Under the pieces are notes generated by a model that was given only the letters and a program-made list of their open reading frames with translations, did no database searches and was not told where the DNA came from. Shown in pieces: positions 25,549 to 34,737 of a stretch of DNA of 64,000 bases. How positions within the stretch are numbered: the first letter of the stretch is position 1; each line of letters begins with the position of its first letter. This DNA is from Mycobacterium sp. (GTDB lineage: Bacteria; Actinomycetota; Actinomycetes; Mycobacteriales; Mycobacteriaceae): positions 1-64,000 of the forward strand of contig NZ_SCRH01000053.1 of assembly GCF_004298145.1 (NCBI RefSeq), in the 5' to 3' direction. The translations under genes and the position numbers were made by a program.

Positions 25549-27630
25549 TTACTCCGCCGGAGTTTCCGGCGGTCCGTCGGCCAGCAGCGTCCGGAAGCCG
25601 CCCTCGTCGAGGACGGGCACGCCCAGCTCGACGGCCTTGTCGTACTTCGAACCCGGCGCATCCCCGGCCACGACATAGTCGGTCTTCTTCGACACCGACC
25701 CGGCGGCCTTTCCCCCGCGCGCCAGGATCGCCTCCTTGGCGTCGTCGCGGGAAAAGCCGGCGAGCGACCCGGTGACCACGACCGTCAACCCCTCCAGTGT
25801 GCGCGCCACGCTGGTGTCGCGTTCGTCGGCCATCCGCACGCCCGCGGCCCGCCACTTGTCGACGATCGCACGGTGCCAGTCGACGGTGAACCACTCGGTG
25901 AGCGCCGCGGCGATCGTCGGCCCCACACCCTCGACCGCGGCGAGCCGCTCGGTCGAGGCCGTCATGATCGCGTCCAGGTCGCCGAACTCGGTGGCCAGGG
26001 CACGCGCGGCGGTCGGCCCGACATGGCGGATCGACAACGCCACCAAAACCCGCCACAACCCCACCTTGGTGGCCTTGTCGAGGTTGTCGAGCAGCCGTTT
26101 GCCGTTGGCGGACAGGGCGCCCGCCTTCGTCCGGAAAAGCTCGGTGCGCAACAGGTCGTCCTCGGTCAGCGCGAACAGGTCGCCCTCGTCGGCAATCACC
26201 CCGGCCTTCAGCAGGGCGATGGCCGCCTCGTAGCCCAGCCCCTCGATGTCGAATGCGCCGCGGCCGGCGACGTGGAACACGCGCTCCCGCAGCTGAGCCG
26301 GGCAGGACCGCGCATTCGGGCAGCGGATGTCGGCGTCGCCTTCCTTGGCGGGTGCCAGCGGAGTGCCGCATTCGGGACACGTCGTGGGCATGACGAATTC
26401 GCGCTCGGAGCCGTCGCGTAGGTCAACGACCGGGCCCAGCACCTCCGGGATCACGTCGCCGGCCTTGCGGATCATCACCGTGTCGCCGATCAGCACGCCC
26501 TTGCGCTTGACCTCGGCGGCGTTGTGCAGGGTGGCCAGCCCGACGGTGCTCCCGGCCACCTTCACCGGGGTCATGAACGCGAACGGTGTGACGCGCCCGG
26601 TGCGCCCGACGTTGACGCGGATGTCGAGCAGCTTGGTCTGCGCCTCCTGGGGCGGGTATTTGTAGGCGACGGCCCAGCGCGGCGCGCGCGACGTGCTCCC
26701 GAGCCGGCGCTGCAGCGCGACGTCGTCGACTTTGACCACCACGCCGTCGATTTCGTGATCGATGTCGTAGCGGTGCTCGCCCCAGTAACCGATCCGCTCC
26801 TCGACCGCGGCGAGGCCGCGCACACGCGCCGTTTGCGCGGCCACCGGCAGCCCCCAGGCCTTCAGCGCGGTGTAGGCCGCGTGCTGGGTCTTGGGCGCGA
26901 ACCCCTCGGTGCGGCCGATGCCGTGACAGATCATCCGCAGCTTGCGCCGGGCGGTGACGGCCGGGTTTTTCTGGCGCAGCGACCCGGCCGCGCTGTTGCG
27001 GGGATTGGCGAACGGCGCCTTGCCGTCCTCGACCAGGCTGGCGTTGAGCGCCTCGAAATCGGCGAGCAGGAAAAACGCCTCGCCGCGCACCTCCAGCAGG
27101 GCCGGCGTCGGGAAGTCCTCGGCGGCGGACAGGCGCTCGGGCACGTCCTCGATGGTGCGCGCGTTGAGCGTCACGTCCTCGCCGACGCGGCCGTCACCCC
27201 GGGTCGCGGCGCGTTCCAGCCGGCCGTCGCGGTACACCAGCGACAGCGCCACCCCGTCGATCTTGAGTTCACACAGGTAGTGAGGCTGTTTGCCGACCTC
27301 GTTCTCGACGCGGTTGTTCCAGGCGACCAGCTCGTCGCGGTCGAACACGTCGTCGAGGCTCAGCATCCGCTCCAGGTGCTCGGCCTCGGCGAAGTCGGTG
27401 GCGAAGCCCGCCCCGCCCACCAGCTGAGTCGGCGAATCGGGAACCCGAAGCTCCGGGTGGCGCTCCTCCAGCGCGAGGAGCTCGTTGAACATCGTGTCGA
27501 ATTCCGCGTCCGAGACGATCGGCGCGTCCTTGATGTAGTAGCGGAACTGGTGCTCGCGGACCGTTTCGGCCAGGTCCTGCCACTGCCGACGAACCTCGGG
27601 GGTTACCGAATCAGCCTCTGCTGAGCTCAC
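25549..27630 (-). CDS. ligA: NAD+-dependent DNA ligase
   Basis: This essential replicative ligase seals nicks using NAD+. The 693-residue protein has the Ia domain (YYIKDAPIVSDAEFD, 31-45), the adenylated Lys123 in CELKIDGVALS, and an OB domain. A four-cysteine zinc finger (CPECGTPL then CPNARSCPAQL, about 417-446), helix-hairpin-helix repeats and a C-terminal BRCT domain (TLEGLTVVVTGSLAGFS, from about 605) follow. All expected domains are present and length is normal. The start is GTG or ATG at 27630, with the cystathionine-type gene directly downstream. Confidence 0.98.
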   Translation of the reverse strand: MSSAEADSVTPEVRRQWQDLAETVREHQFRYYIKDAPIVSDAEFDTMFNELLALEERHPELRVPDSPTQLVGGAGFATDFAEAEHLERMLSLDDVFDRDELVAWNNRVENEVGKQPHYLCELKIDGVALSLVYRDGRLERAATRGDGRVGEDVTLNARTIEDVPERLSAAEDFPTPALLEVRGEAFFLLADFEALNASLVEDGKAPFANPRNSAAGSLRQKNPAVTARRKLRMICHGIGRTEGFAPKTQHAAYTALKAWGLPVAAQTARVRGLAAVEERIGYWGEHRYDIDHEIDGVVVKVDDVALQRRLGSTSRAPRWAVAYKYPPQEAQTKLLDIRVNVGRTGRVTPFAFMTPVKVAGSTVGLATLHNAAEVKRKGVLIGDTVMIRKAGDVIPEVLGPVVDLRDGSEREFVMPTTCPECGTPLAPAKEGDADIRCPNARSCPAQLRERVFHVAGRGAFDIEGLGYEAAIALLKAGVIADEGDLFALTEDDLLRTELFRTKAGALSANGKRLLDNLDKATKVGLWRVLVALSIRHVGPTAARALATEFGDLDAIMTASTERLAAVEGVGPTIAAALTEWFTVDWHRAIVDKWRAAGVRMADERDTSVARTLEGLTVVVTGSLAGFSRDDAKEAILARGGKAAGSVSKKTDYVVAGDAPGSKYDKAVELGVPVLDEGGFRTLLADGPPETPAE

Positions 27631-27680
27631 CTTGGCAGGCTATCCGAGGACGCCGACGTAAAACCCGCCACACCGGTTCC

Positions 27681-28709
27681 CTATTCGATGGCGTCGGGAT
27701 CCTCGGCGAACATCTGGGCCGCCTTGCAGGTGAGTTCGATCGCGGTGCGGGCCCACTCGGGTGTGGCGCCCGCCAGGCCACACGCCGGGGTGACGCCGAT
27801 GCGTTCACGCAGTGCCACGCGGGGAAACCCGAGGCGATCGGTCACCGCTACCACCGCGGCCGCGACCTCCTCCGCCGAAGGCCGCCGCGGCGGGGGCCTG
27901 ATGGCGACGACGCCCAACATGACGGTGCGGTCCGATTCGACGAATGCGGCGATACCGTCGAGATCCGCCGCGCGCAATGTTCCGGTATCCACCGATACCG
28001 CGCTGAACATGCTGCGCTGCAACAGGCCCCATGGAATGCCGGGGGCGCAGCAGTGCAGCAGCACCGCACCGCCCACCGCGTGGGCGCAGGTGTCGAGCAG
28101 GCTGCCGGCCACCGCCTCGTCGAGCGGCGCCACCGAGCTGAGCGCGGTCACGCCTTTCAGCCCACCGCCCAACGCCTTTGGCAGCGACGGCTCATCGAAC
28201 TGAACCACCACCGGTGTCTCGAGACGCCGCGACATCTGCGCACGGTGTGCGGCCACGCCTTCGGCCAGCGACGCCGTCAGGTCGCGCAGCGCCCCGGGGT
28301 CGGTGATCGCCCGGTGCCCGTTGGCCAGCTCGATCTCGGCGGCCAGTGTGACGGGCCCCGGTGCCTGCACCTTGACCACGCGACCCTCATTGCGCAGGCC
28401 GGCGGCTTCCCAGGCCTCTTCCAATGCGTCCATGTCCTCGTCGAGAAGGCTGATGGCACGGCGGGTGACCGCGCCCGGCCGGGAGGCGAGGCGGTAGCCG
28501 CGCGGCACCGTGTCGATGGCGACGTCGACCAGCAGCGCACCGGCCCGGCCGAGCAGGTCGGCGCCCACCCCCCGAGCGGGCAGCTCGACGATGTGGGCCA
28601 GTTCGCCCGCCAATTCGCCGACGACAACCGCGGCGGCCTCCCGCGCGGCGATGCCGGGCCACGAACCGACACCGCTGGCCCTAGCAAACCGATGGGCGAA
28701 AACACTCAC
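27681..28709 (-). CDS. Methionine-synthase (MetE)-like zinc protein (Rv3015c-like)
   Basis: This 342-residue protein has the UROD/MetE TIM-barrel fold and resembles the catalytic half of cobalamin-independent methionine synthase. Candidate zinc ligands are in LLHCCAPGIPW and TPACGLAG. VQFDEPSLPKALGGG is the substrate-side motif. The natural substrate of these stand-alone proteins is not established. GTG at 28709 begins MSVFAHRFARASGVGSWPG; a start further upstream would add a non-conserved segment. It is upstream of ligA by 50 bases on the same strand and divergent from lpqA. Confidence 0.8.
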   Translation of the reverse strand: MSVFAHRFARASGVGSWPGIAAREAAAVVVGELAGELAHIVELPARGVGADLLGRAGALLVDVAIDTVPRGYRLASRPGAVTRRAISLLDEDMDALEEAWEAAGLRNEGRVVKVQAPGPVTLAAEIELANGHRAITDPGALRDLTASLAEGVAAHRAQMSRRLETPVVVQFDEPSLPKALGGGLKGVTALSSVAPLDEAVAGSLLDTCAHAVGGAVLLHCCAPGIPWGLLQRSMFSAVSVDTGTLRAADLDGIAAFVESDRTVMLGVVAIRPPPRRPSAEEVAAAVVAVTDRLGFPRVALRERIGVTPACGLAGATPEWARTAIELTCKAAQMFAEDPDAIE

Positions 28710-28808
28710 CGGCCAACCGTATTCGACGTCACCTGAGCAGTCGGGCGGCAGGGGTCCGTGCGCCCGGGGGGTGCGGGGTAGGTTCAATCCCGGAGGGGTG
28801 CAAATACG

Positions 28809-29453
28809 GTGTCGCAGAAGGCGAAGTTGGCGAGGCTACCGCTGTGGTGCGGGGCGGTGCTGCTGGCGGTGTCGTGTACCCGGGTGGTGGACGGCGCGGC
28901 CATGGCGGGGCCCGACGCCAACCGCAGGATGGTGCACGGTTTTAGTGTCGACACGATCCTGCTGGACCAGTCGCGGATGCGCGCGATCACCGGCGCCGGT
29001 GAACACCTGACCATCATTCCCTCGATGGACGGCACCAGCCCGGTGGACATCGACGCATTGGCCCAGACCGCGCCGCGGGAGTGCCGGTTCATCTACGACG
29101 AGACGGCAACCTTTGGGCACGATCTCGAGGCGTTTCACAAGACGACCTTTCAGGACCCACCCGACGGCGCGTTGATCTCGGAGGGTGCGGGGGCCTATCG
29201 CGACACCGACACCGCGCGGGCCGCGTTCGACGCCCTGGTGGGCACCGTCGGGGACTGCGCGAACGGCACGGGCGGGCAGCTTTACGTCGGCGATTGGAGC
29301 ACCGATGGCACCTCGCTGCACCTGCGACCCGGCGGCTGCGGCCGCGACTACCGGATCCTGTCGGTGGCCATGCTGGAGGTCACCTTCTGCGGTTTCGCGC
29401 AATCGGTGTCCGACATCGTGATGACGAACATGGCCGCGAACGTCCCGCGTTAA
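28809..29453 (+). CDS. lpqA: Lipoprotein LpqA, PknH-type sensor domain
   Basis: This 214-residue exported lipoprotein has a signal peptide ending LLAVSC, lipidated at Cys23. The mature part is a PknH-like extracellular sensor domain: LLDQSRMRAITGAGEHLTII, PRECRFIYDETATFG, and cysteines in VGDCANG, PGGCGRDY and TFCGFAQS that probably form disulfides. It matches LpqA (Rv3016) in position and family. It converges on mnmA, with seven bases between the genes. Ligand and role are unknown. Confidence 0.85.
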   Translation: MSQKAKLARLPLWCGAVLLAVSCTRVVDGAAMAGPDANRRMVHGFSVDTILLDQSRMRAITGAGEHLTIIPSMDGTSPVDIDALAQTAPRECRFIYDETATFGHDLEAFHKTTFQDPPDGALISEGAGAYRDTDTARAAFDALVGTVGDCANGTGGQLYVGDWSTDGTSLHLRPGGCGRDYRILSVAMLEVTFCGFAQSVSDIVMTNMAANVPR

Positions 29454-29460
29454 CCCGGGA

Positions 29461-30537
29461 TCAGCGCGAAGTTCCGGCGATGGTGGCGCTGCCGAGTACC
29501 TCGTCACCGTCGGGGTCGGGCCGATACAGCACCAGCGTCTGACCCCGCGCGACACCGCGCAGGGGATCGCGCAGCCGCACGACGAGTTCTTCGTCGACGA
29601 GTTGGGCTACGGCGTCAGCCGTTTCACCGTGCGCGCGCACCTGAACCGCACACTCCACGGGTCCTGACGGCGCCACGCCCGAGGTGAATATCGTTGCCCG
29701 CCCGACCAGTTCGCGCACGTCGAGATCGGCCGCCTCCCCCACCCGCACGGTCGCGGTGTCGGCATCGATCTCGGTCACGTAGCGCGGGCGACCGTCGGGG
29801 CCCGGCCCGGCGATGCCGAGCCCTTTGCGCTGGCCGATGGTGAAACCGTGCACCCCGTCGTGCTCGGCGAGCACCGTCCCGTCCGCGTTGACCACGGCGC
29901 CGCGGCGAACCCCGATGCGCGCACCCAGGAAGGCGCGGGTGTCGCCCGACGGGATGAAGCAGATGTCGTGGCTGTCCGGCTTCTCGGCGACGGCCAGCCC
30001 GCGCCGGGCGGCTTCGGCGCGGATCTGCGACTTGGGGGTGTCACCGATCGGGAACGCCGCGTGCCGCAACTGCTCGGCGCTCAGCACGGCCAGCACATAG
30101 GACTGATCCTTGTCCTGGTCCACGGCGCGGCGCAGCCGCCCGCCGGACAGCCGGGCGTAGTGGCCGGTGGCCACCGTGTCGAACCCGAGCGCAAGGGCTT
30201 TGACCGACAGCGCCGAGAACTTGATCTTCTGGTTGCACACCACGCACGGGTTGGGTGTTTCGCCCCGCGCATAGGCCGACACGAATTCGTCGATGACGTC
30301 CACCTGGAACTTTTCCGCGAAATCCCAGACATAGAACGGTATTCCGAGCACATCGGCGACCCGGCGCGCATCCGAGGCGTCTTCCTTCGAGCAGCATCCC
30401 CGCGAGCCGGTGCGCAGCGTGCCGGGCGACTTCGACAGCGCCAGGTGCACGCCCACCACGTCATGTCCGGCGTCGACCATCCGGGCGGCGGCGACCGAGG
30501 AGTCGACGCCACCGCTCATGGCAGCAAGCACTTTCAC
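29461..30537 (-). CDS. mnmA: tRNA-specific 2-thiouridylase
   Basis: This enzyme adds sulfur to U34 of the tRNAs for Lys, Glu and Gln, using ATP and sulfur from a cysteine desulfurase. The 358-residue protein has the PP-loop MSGGVDSSVAAA (7-18). The catalytic cysteines are in NPCVVCNQ (96-103) and HDICFIPSGD. The GTG start overlaps the iscS stop by one base, linking the sulfur donor and acceptor in one operon. It ends seven bases from lpqA on the other strand. Confidence 0.96.
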   Translation of the reverse strand: MKVLAAMSGGVDSSVAAARMVDAGHDVVGVHLALSKSPGTLRTGSRGCCSKEDASDARRVADVLGIPFYVWDFAEKFQVDVIDEFVSAYARGETPNPCVVCNQKIKFSALSVKALALGFDTVATGHYARLSGGRLRRAVDQDKDQSYVLAVLSAEQLRHAAFPIGDTPKSQIRAEAARRGLAVAEKPDSHDICFIPSGDTRAFLGARIGVRRGAVVNADGTVLAEHDGVHGFTIGQRKGLGIAGPGPDGRPRYVTEIDADTATVRVGEAADLDVRELVGRATIFTSGVAPSGPVECAVQVRAHGETADAVAQLVDEELVVRLRDPLRGVARGQTLVLYRPDPDGDEVLGSATIAGTSR

Positions 30538-31715
30538 TAGGAAGCCCCCGCGGCGGCCAGCGCCGCTCGACGCGCACGGTCCACCGCCGCGGGCAGCACC
30601 CGCAGCACCGTGTCGACATCAGCGTCAACACTGGTGTGTCCCAACGAGAGTCGCAACGATCCGCGGGCGCTGGTCGGGTCGGCGCCCATGGCGATCAGCA
30701 CATGCGACGGCTGCGCGACACCAGCGGTACACGCCGAACCGGTCGAGCACTCGATCCCGTTGGCGTCCAAGAGCATCAACAGTGCGTCGCCTTCGCAACC
30801 ACGGAACGTGAAGTGCGCGTTGCCGGGAAGGCGCAACGGGTCGTGGGCGCCGTTGAGGCTGACGTCCTCGATGCCACCCAGCACCCCGTCGACCAGCCGA
30901 TCCCGCAACACCCGCAGCCGGGCGCTGTTGACCTCGAGCCCGTCGACCGAGATCCGGGCCGCCGCGGCCATTCCGACCGCACCGGCCACATCGGCGGTGC
31001 CCGAACGGATGTCCCGCTCCTGCCCACCGCCGTGCGCCAGCGGCACGCACGCGACGTCGCGGCGTAGCAGCAGCGCGCCCACGGCCGCAGGACCGCCGAA
31101 CTTGTGCGCGGTCACGCTCATCGCCGACAACCCGCTGGCGGCGAAGTCGACGGGCAGCTGCCCCACCGCCTGAATCGCGTCGCTGTGCATCGGCACTTCG
31201 AATTCCGCTGCGACGGCGGCGAGCTCGGCGGTCGGCATGACGGTGCCGACCTCGTTGTTGGCCCACATGACGGACACCAGCGCGACATCGTCGTGGTTCC
31301 GCAGCACCTCGCGCAGCGCGGCCGCCGACACCGAGCCGTCGGCCGCGGTCGGTAGCCAGGTCACCTCGGCGCCCTCGTGCTCGACGAGCCAGTTCACCGA
31401 GTCCAGCACGGCGTGGTGCTCGACCTCGCTGGTGACGATGCGACGGCGGCGCGGCTCGGCTCCCCGACGGGCCCAGTAGATGCCCTTGATCGCCAGGTTG
31501 TCGCTCTCGGTGCCGCCCGCGGTGAAGATGACCTCCGAGGGACGCGCCCCCAGCCTGTCGGCGATCAGCTCACGGGATTCCTCGATGCGGCGCCGCGCCG
31601 CCCGGCCACTGGTGTGCAGCGAGGAGGCGTTGCCCACCGTGCCCAGCACACCCGTCATCGCCTCGACGGCGGCGGGGTGCATCGGGGTGGTGGCGGCGTG
31701 ATCCAGGTAGACCAT
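30537..31715 (-). CDS. iscS: Cysteine desulfurase (IscS/NifS type)
   Basis: This PLP enzyme mobilises sulfur from cysteine as persulfide for iron-sulfur clusters and tRNA thiolation. The 392-residue protein has the N-terminal LDHAATTPMHPAAVEAM, HHAV near residue 100, PLP Lys205 in VTAHKFGGPA, and the active cysteine in CSTGSACTAG (near 327). ATG at 31715 (MVYLDHAATT) is preferred to a GTG four codons upstream, because the extra codons are not conserved and GTGGGG then serves as ribosome-binding site. It is coupled to mnmA by a one-base overlap. Confidence 0.95.
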   Translation of the reverse strand: MVYLDHAATTPMHPAAVEAMTGVLGTVGNASSLHTSGRAARRRIEESRELIADRLGARPSEVIFTAGGTESDNLAIKGIYWARRGAEPRRRRIVTSEVEHHAVLDSVNWLVEHEGAEVTWLPTAADGSVSAAALREVLRNHDDVALVSVMWANNEVGTVMPTAELAAVAAEFEVPMHSDAIQAVGQLPVDFAASGLSAMSVTAHKFGGPAAVGALLLRRDVACVPLAHGGGQERDIRSGTADVAGAVGMAAAARISVDGLEVNSARLRVLRDRLVDGVLGGIEDVSLNGAHDPLRLPGNAHFTFRGCEGDALLMLLDANGIECSTGSACTAGVAQPSHVLIAMGADPTSARGSLRLSLGHTSVDADVDTVLRVLPAAVDRARRAALAAAGAS

Positions 31716-31748
31716 GACGCGCCCCACGATACCGGCCCACCGGTTGGC

Positions 31749-32594
31749 TCAGGCCACCAGCATGTGGCCATGACCAGCGCACCGGGGCGTTCCGACGCCC
31801 ACCGCGGACTGGCAGCGGCCGGCCAGGCCGCGTCGATCGGTCCCCGGGAGCTGCAGAGACTCGACGTGCACCCGCGCCAGCGTGCGCCGCACGGCGAGCA
31901 ACCGGCGGATCGAGCCCAGCAGGGTCTCGTCGCCGACGAAGGCCGGCACCGTCGACGGGCTGCCGTCGACGTGGTGATAGGTCAGCCGCAGGGGCTGCAC
32001 CGGCCGGCAGGCATCGATCGCGGCCTGGAACATGGCCGGATAAAACACCCCCCGGTCCCGACCACACCAGGTGGTGCCCTCCGGAAACGCCACGACCGTC
32101 TGGCCGGCGCGCAACCGGCGGGCGACGTCGTCCACCACGCCGGGCAGCCGCCGCAAACTGGCTCGCTCGATCGGGATGATTTTCAGGGTGCGGGCCACGA
32201 TCCCGGTCGCCGGCCCGGTGAACATGTCGGCGCGGGCGACGAACGACCCGGGCAGCACCGAACCGATGGCGAAGACGTCCAGCCATGACATGTGCGGGCT
32301 GACCACCAGCACGCCGCGCAGGTTACGAATCGGGTTGCCCGACACCGTTATCCGGATCCCGAAACAGCGCAGCACCAACCGGCAATAGATGCGCTGCACG
32401 CGGGTGCGACCCGGCAGTGGCACCGCCAGCAGCGGCAGCCCCGGCGCCAGCAGCAGCGCCAGCAGGAGGCGAAGGGTTACCCGCAGCGCCACCAGCAGCG
32501 GCCGGGAGGCGACCGCGCCGCCGGTCCGCACGCAGCCGGCATCACACGACGCGCGCGGTAGCCAGGAATGTCCGGTGCCGGCGGGGGTGCTCAT
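31749..32594 (-). CDS. PlsC-type 1-acylglycerol-3-phosphate acyltransferase (Rv3026c-like)
   Basis: This 281-residue membrane-associated acyltransferase has the catalytic HX4D box, HMSWLD (residues 101-106), and the substrate motif VVAFPEGTTW (167-176). A hydrophobic anchor lies at about 34-58. PlsC-family enzymes acylate lysophospholipids or lyso-ornithine lipids. Its ATG overlaps the stop of the upstream GNAT-type N-acyltransferase by four bases (ATGA). That pairing is the one seen in OlsB-OlsA ornithine-lipid synthesis, so the pair may make an aminolipid; this is inference from context. Confidence 0.85.
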   Translation of the reverse strand: MSTPAGTGHSWLPRASCDAGCVRTGGAVASRPLLVALRVTLRLLLALLLAPGLPLLAVPLPGRTRVQRIYCRLVLRCFGIRITVSGNPIRNLRGVLVVSPHMSWLDVFAIGSVLPGSFVARADMFTGPATGIVARTLKIIPIERASLRRLPGVVDDVARRLRAGQTVVAFPEGTTWCGRDRGVFYPAMFQAAIDACRPVQPLRLTYHHVDGSPSTVPAFVGDETLLGSIRRLLAVRRTLARVHVESLQLPGTDRRGLAGRCQSAVGVGTPRCAGHGHMLVA

Positions 32595-33466
32595 CGCCGG
32601 GCGCCCGCCGTTGTGTGGGTCGTCGCCCCCGCCATGTCCGAGGCGGCCGACACCGATCGGAGTCGCTTCAGATATCGGGTGTCGGCGTGCTGTTTGTCCA
32701 GCAGGACGCAGAAGTCGCCGACACCGAAATCCGGGTCGTGCGCCGGTTCCCCGCACACCTGGGCGCCCAGCCGCAGGTAACCGCGCAGCAGCGCCGGAAC
32801 CGACGGCCGCGCGGGCGGCGGGATGTCGTCGAGGGGCGTCCCGTCGACGACGACCGGCCGGTGTGGAAGAACCCGATACCGCGGCGGTGCGGCATGCCGG
32901 CTCAGGATGAAATCGCGGACGCCGCGCAGCTGGCTGCCCGGGACCTGATCGTCGGGCTCGCCGCCGATGGGCACCGATACGCACCCGGTCACGTGGTCGT
33001 AGCCGTAGCGGTCCAGATAGGCCAGGATGCCCGCCCACATCAGCAGCACCACGCCGCCGTTGCGATGCCCGTCGCGCACCACGGCGCGTCCCATTTCCAC
33101 CAGGGACGGCCGCAGCGGATCGAACGCGCCGATGTCGAACTCCGTGGCGGTGTAGAGCCCACCGGCCGCGATGGCGCCCGCCGGTGCCAGCATGCGGTAG
33201 CAACCCACGAGCTCACCGGTGTCGTCGTCGCGGACCAGTAGGTGATCGCAGAACTCATCGAACCTGTCGACGTCCCGTCGCTGTCCGTCGGCCGCCGGCA
33301 GCGCAAAGCCGGGCGTGCCCGTGAACACGTCGTACCGGAGTCGCTGCGCCGCCTCGATCATGCCGGGGTCGGTGGACAGCAACAGGGAGTAGCGCGGCGC
33401 GGCGGCTGCGTTGCCTGCCGCACCGCTCGGCTTGTCACTGGGGATGAGGACCGAAGCAATGCTCAT
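32591..33466 (-). CDS. GNAT-fold N-acyltransferase, OlsB/hemolysin-like (Rv3027c-like)
   Basis: This 291-residue protein belongs to the OlsB-type acyltransferases, which move an acyl chain from acyl carrier protein to an amino group. Family motifs are IEAAQRLRYDVFTGTPGF, DRFDEFCDHLLVRDDDTGEL, GCYRMLAP, LVEMGRAVVRDGHRNGGVV and YDHVTGCVSVPI. ATG at 33466 is preferred to a TTG three codons earlier. It is the first gene of a two-gene unit with the PlsC protein. The roughly 215 bases upstream, before the fixB terminator, should hold its promoter. Confidence 0.8.
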   Translation of the reverse strand: MSIASVLIPSDKPSGAAGNAAAAPRYSLLLSTDPGMIEAAQRLRYDVFTGTPGFALPAADGQRRDVDRFDEFCDHLLVRDDDTGELVGCYRMLAPAGAIAAGGLYTATEFDIGAFDPLRPSLVEMGRAVVRDGHRNGGVVLLMWAGILAYLDRYGYDHVTGCVSVPIGGEPDDQVPGSQLRGVRDFILSRHAAPPRYRVLPHRPVVVDGTPLDDIPPPARPSVPALLRGYLRLGAQVCGEPAHDPDFGVGDFCVLLDKQHADTRYLKRLRSVSAASDMAGATTHTTAGARR

Positions 33467-33684
33467 GAGACCCAACGTGGCGTAACCGATGAGCTAGTCG
33501 GCATCGACGCTGTGACGTGTCGGTGCACGTCAGATGACGAAATGTCGCGAAATCAACGGCCCGAGCCGCAGCGGAACCGATGGGTGAGTCGGGGAACAGC
33601 CAGCACATGCGCTAGCTGGTTGGGAGATCGCTCACTGGTGTCGCCACGGTACAGATGTGACACAAGTAACCACGGCGTAGGCAA

Positions 33685-33714
33685 AAGCCCCCGACACCGC
33701 GGTGCCGGGGGCTT
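33685..33714. terminator. Terminator after fixA-fixB
   Basis: AAGCCCCCG (33685-33693) and CGGGGGCTT (33706-33714) flank an inner CACCG/CGGTG stem, giving a nearly perfect 30-base hairpin. Read on the minus strand it is followed by a short T stretch (CTTTTG). It lies 15 bases past the fixB stop and is a convincing intrinsic terminator for the ETF operon. Confidence 0.85.
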
Positions 33715-33728
33715 AAGGACCGAGAAAC

Positions 33729-34685
33729 TCAGCCCTTGCGTGCCTTGATCGCGTCGGTCAGCTGCGGAGCGACCTTGAACAGGTCGCCCACCACGCCGAA
33801 GTCGGCGATCTCGAAGATGGGCGCCTCTTCGTCCTTGTTGACCGCGACGATGGTCTTGGAGGTCTGCATCCCCGCGCGGTGCTGGATGGCACCGGAGATG
33901 CCCAGCGCGATGTAGAGCTGCGGCGAGACCGTCTTGCCTGTCTGGCCCACCTGGAACTGGCCCGGGTAGTAGCCGGAGTCGACGGCGGCACGCGACGCGC
34001 CGACGGCCGCACCCAGCGAGTCGGCCAGCGCCTCGACCACGCTGAAGTTCTCCGCGCTGCCCACGCCGCGACCACCGGACACCACGATGGTGGCCTCGGA
34101 CAACTCCGGGCGGTCACCGGCGACCGCGGGCTCGCGGGCGGTGATCTTGGTGGCGTTCTCGGCGGGAGCCGGGACCTCGACGGTGACCTGCTCGCCCGCA
34201 CCGGCCGACGGCTCCGCCTCGACGGCGCCGGCCCGCAGGGTGATCACCGCGCTGTCTCCGTTGGCCTGCGCCTCCACGGTGAACGCACCACCGAAGATGG
34301 AGTGGACGGCCTTGGGGCCCTCCTTGACCTCGACCACGTCGACCAGCAAACCGGATCCGATCCGGGCCGCGAGGCGGCCGGCGATTTCCTTGCCGTCGGC
34401 GCTGGCGGCCAGCAGCACCGCCGCCGGCGCGTTCGATTCGGCCAGCGCGGCCAGCACGTCGACCACGGGGGTGACCAGGTACTTGTCCACATCGTCGGAC
34501 TCGGCGACGTAGATCTTGGCGGCGCCGGCCTCCTTCAGCCCGTCCGCCAGCGGGGCGGCCGTGCCCGGCGCCCCGACCACGACGGCGGAGGGCTCGCCCA
34601 GCACGCGGGCGGCGGTGATCAATTCGGAGGTGACCTTCTTCAGCGCACCTTCGGCGTGCTCCACGAGCACCAATACTTCAGCCAT
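33729..34685 (-). CDS. fixB: Electron transfer flavoprotein alpha subunit
   Basis: This FAD-binding subunit of ETF collects electrons from acyl-CoA dehydrogenases and passes them to the respiratory chain. The 318-residue protein has the N-terminal MAEVLVLVEHAEGALKK and the C-terminal FAD-binding domain: GGRGVGSAENF, YPGQFQVGQTGKTVSPQLYI, ALGISGAIQHRAGM and AVNKDEEAPIFEIADFGVVG. It follows fixA after 52 bases and ends in a strong terminator. Confidence 0.97.
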   Translation of the reverse strand: MAEVLVLVEHAEGALKKVTSELITAARVLGEPSAVVVGAPGTAAPLADGLKEAGAAKIYVAESDDVDKYLVTPVVDVLAALAESNAPAAVLLAASADGKEIAGRLAARIGSGLLVDVVEVKEGPKAVHSIFGGAFTVEAQANGDSAVITLRAGAVEAEPSAGAGEQVTVEVPAPAENATKITAREPAVAGDRPELSEATIVVSGGRGVGSAENFSVVEALADSLGAAVGASRAAVDSGYYPGQFQVGQTGKTVSPQLYIALGISGAIQHRAGMQTSKTIVAVNKDEEAPIFEIADFGVVGDLFKVAPQLTDAIKARKG

Positions 34686-34737
34686 GGGTTATCTCGCTCT
34701 TCTCGTGATTCGGGGGACCGTTGCAGACAGATGGGTG

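Noticed and set aside
33242..33684. Plus-strand frame between the OlsB-like gene and the fixB terminator
   Set aside because: Partly antisense to the acyltransferase gene and without recognisable features; the interval is more likely a promoter region.
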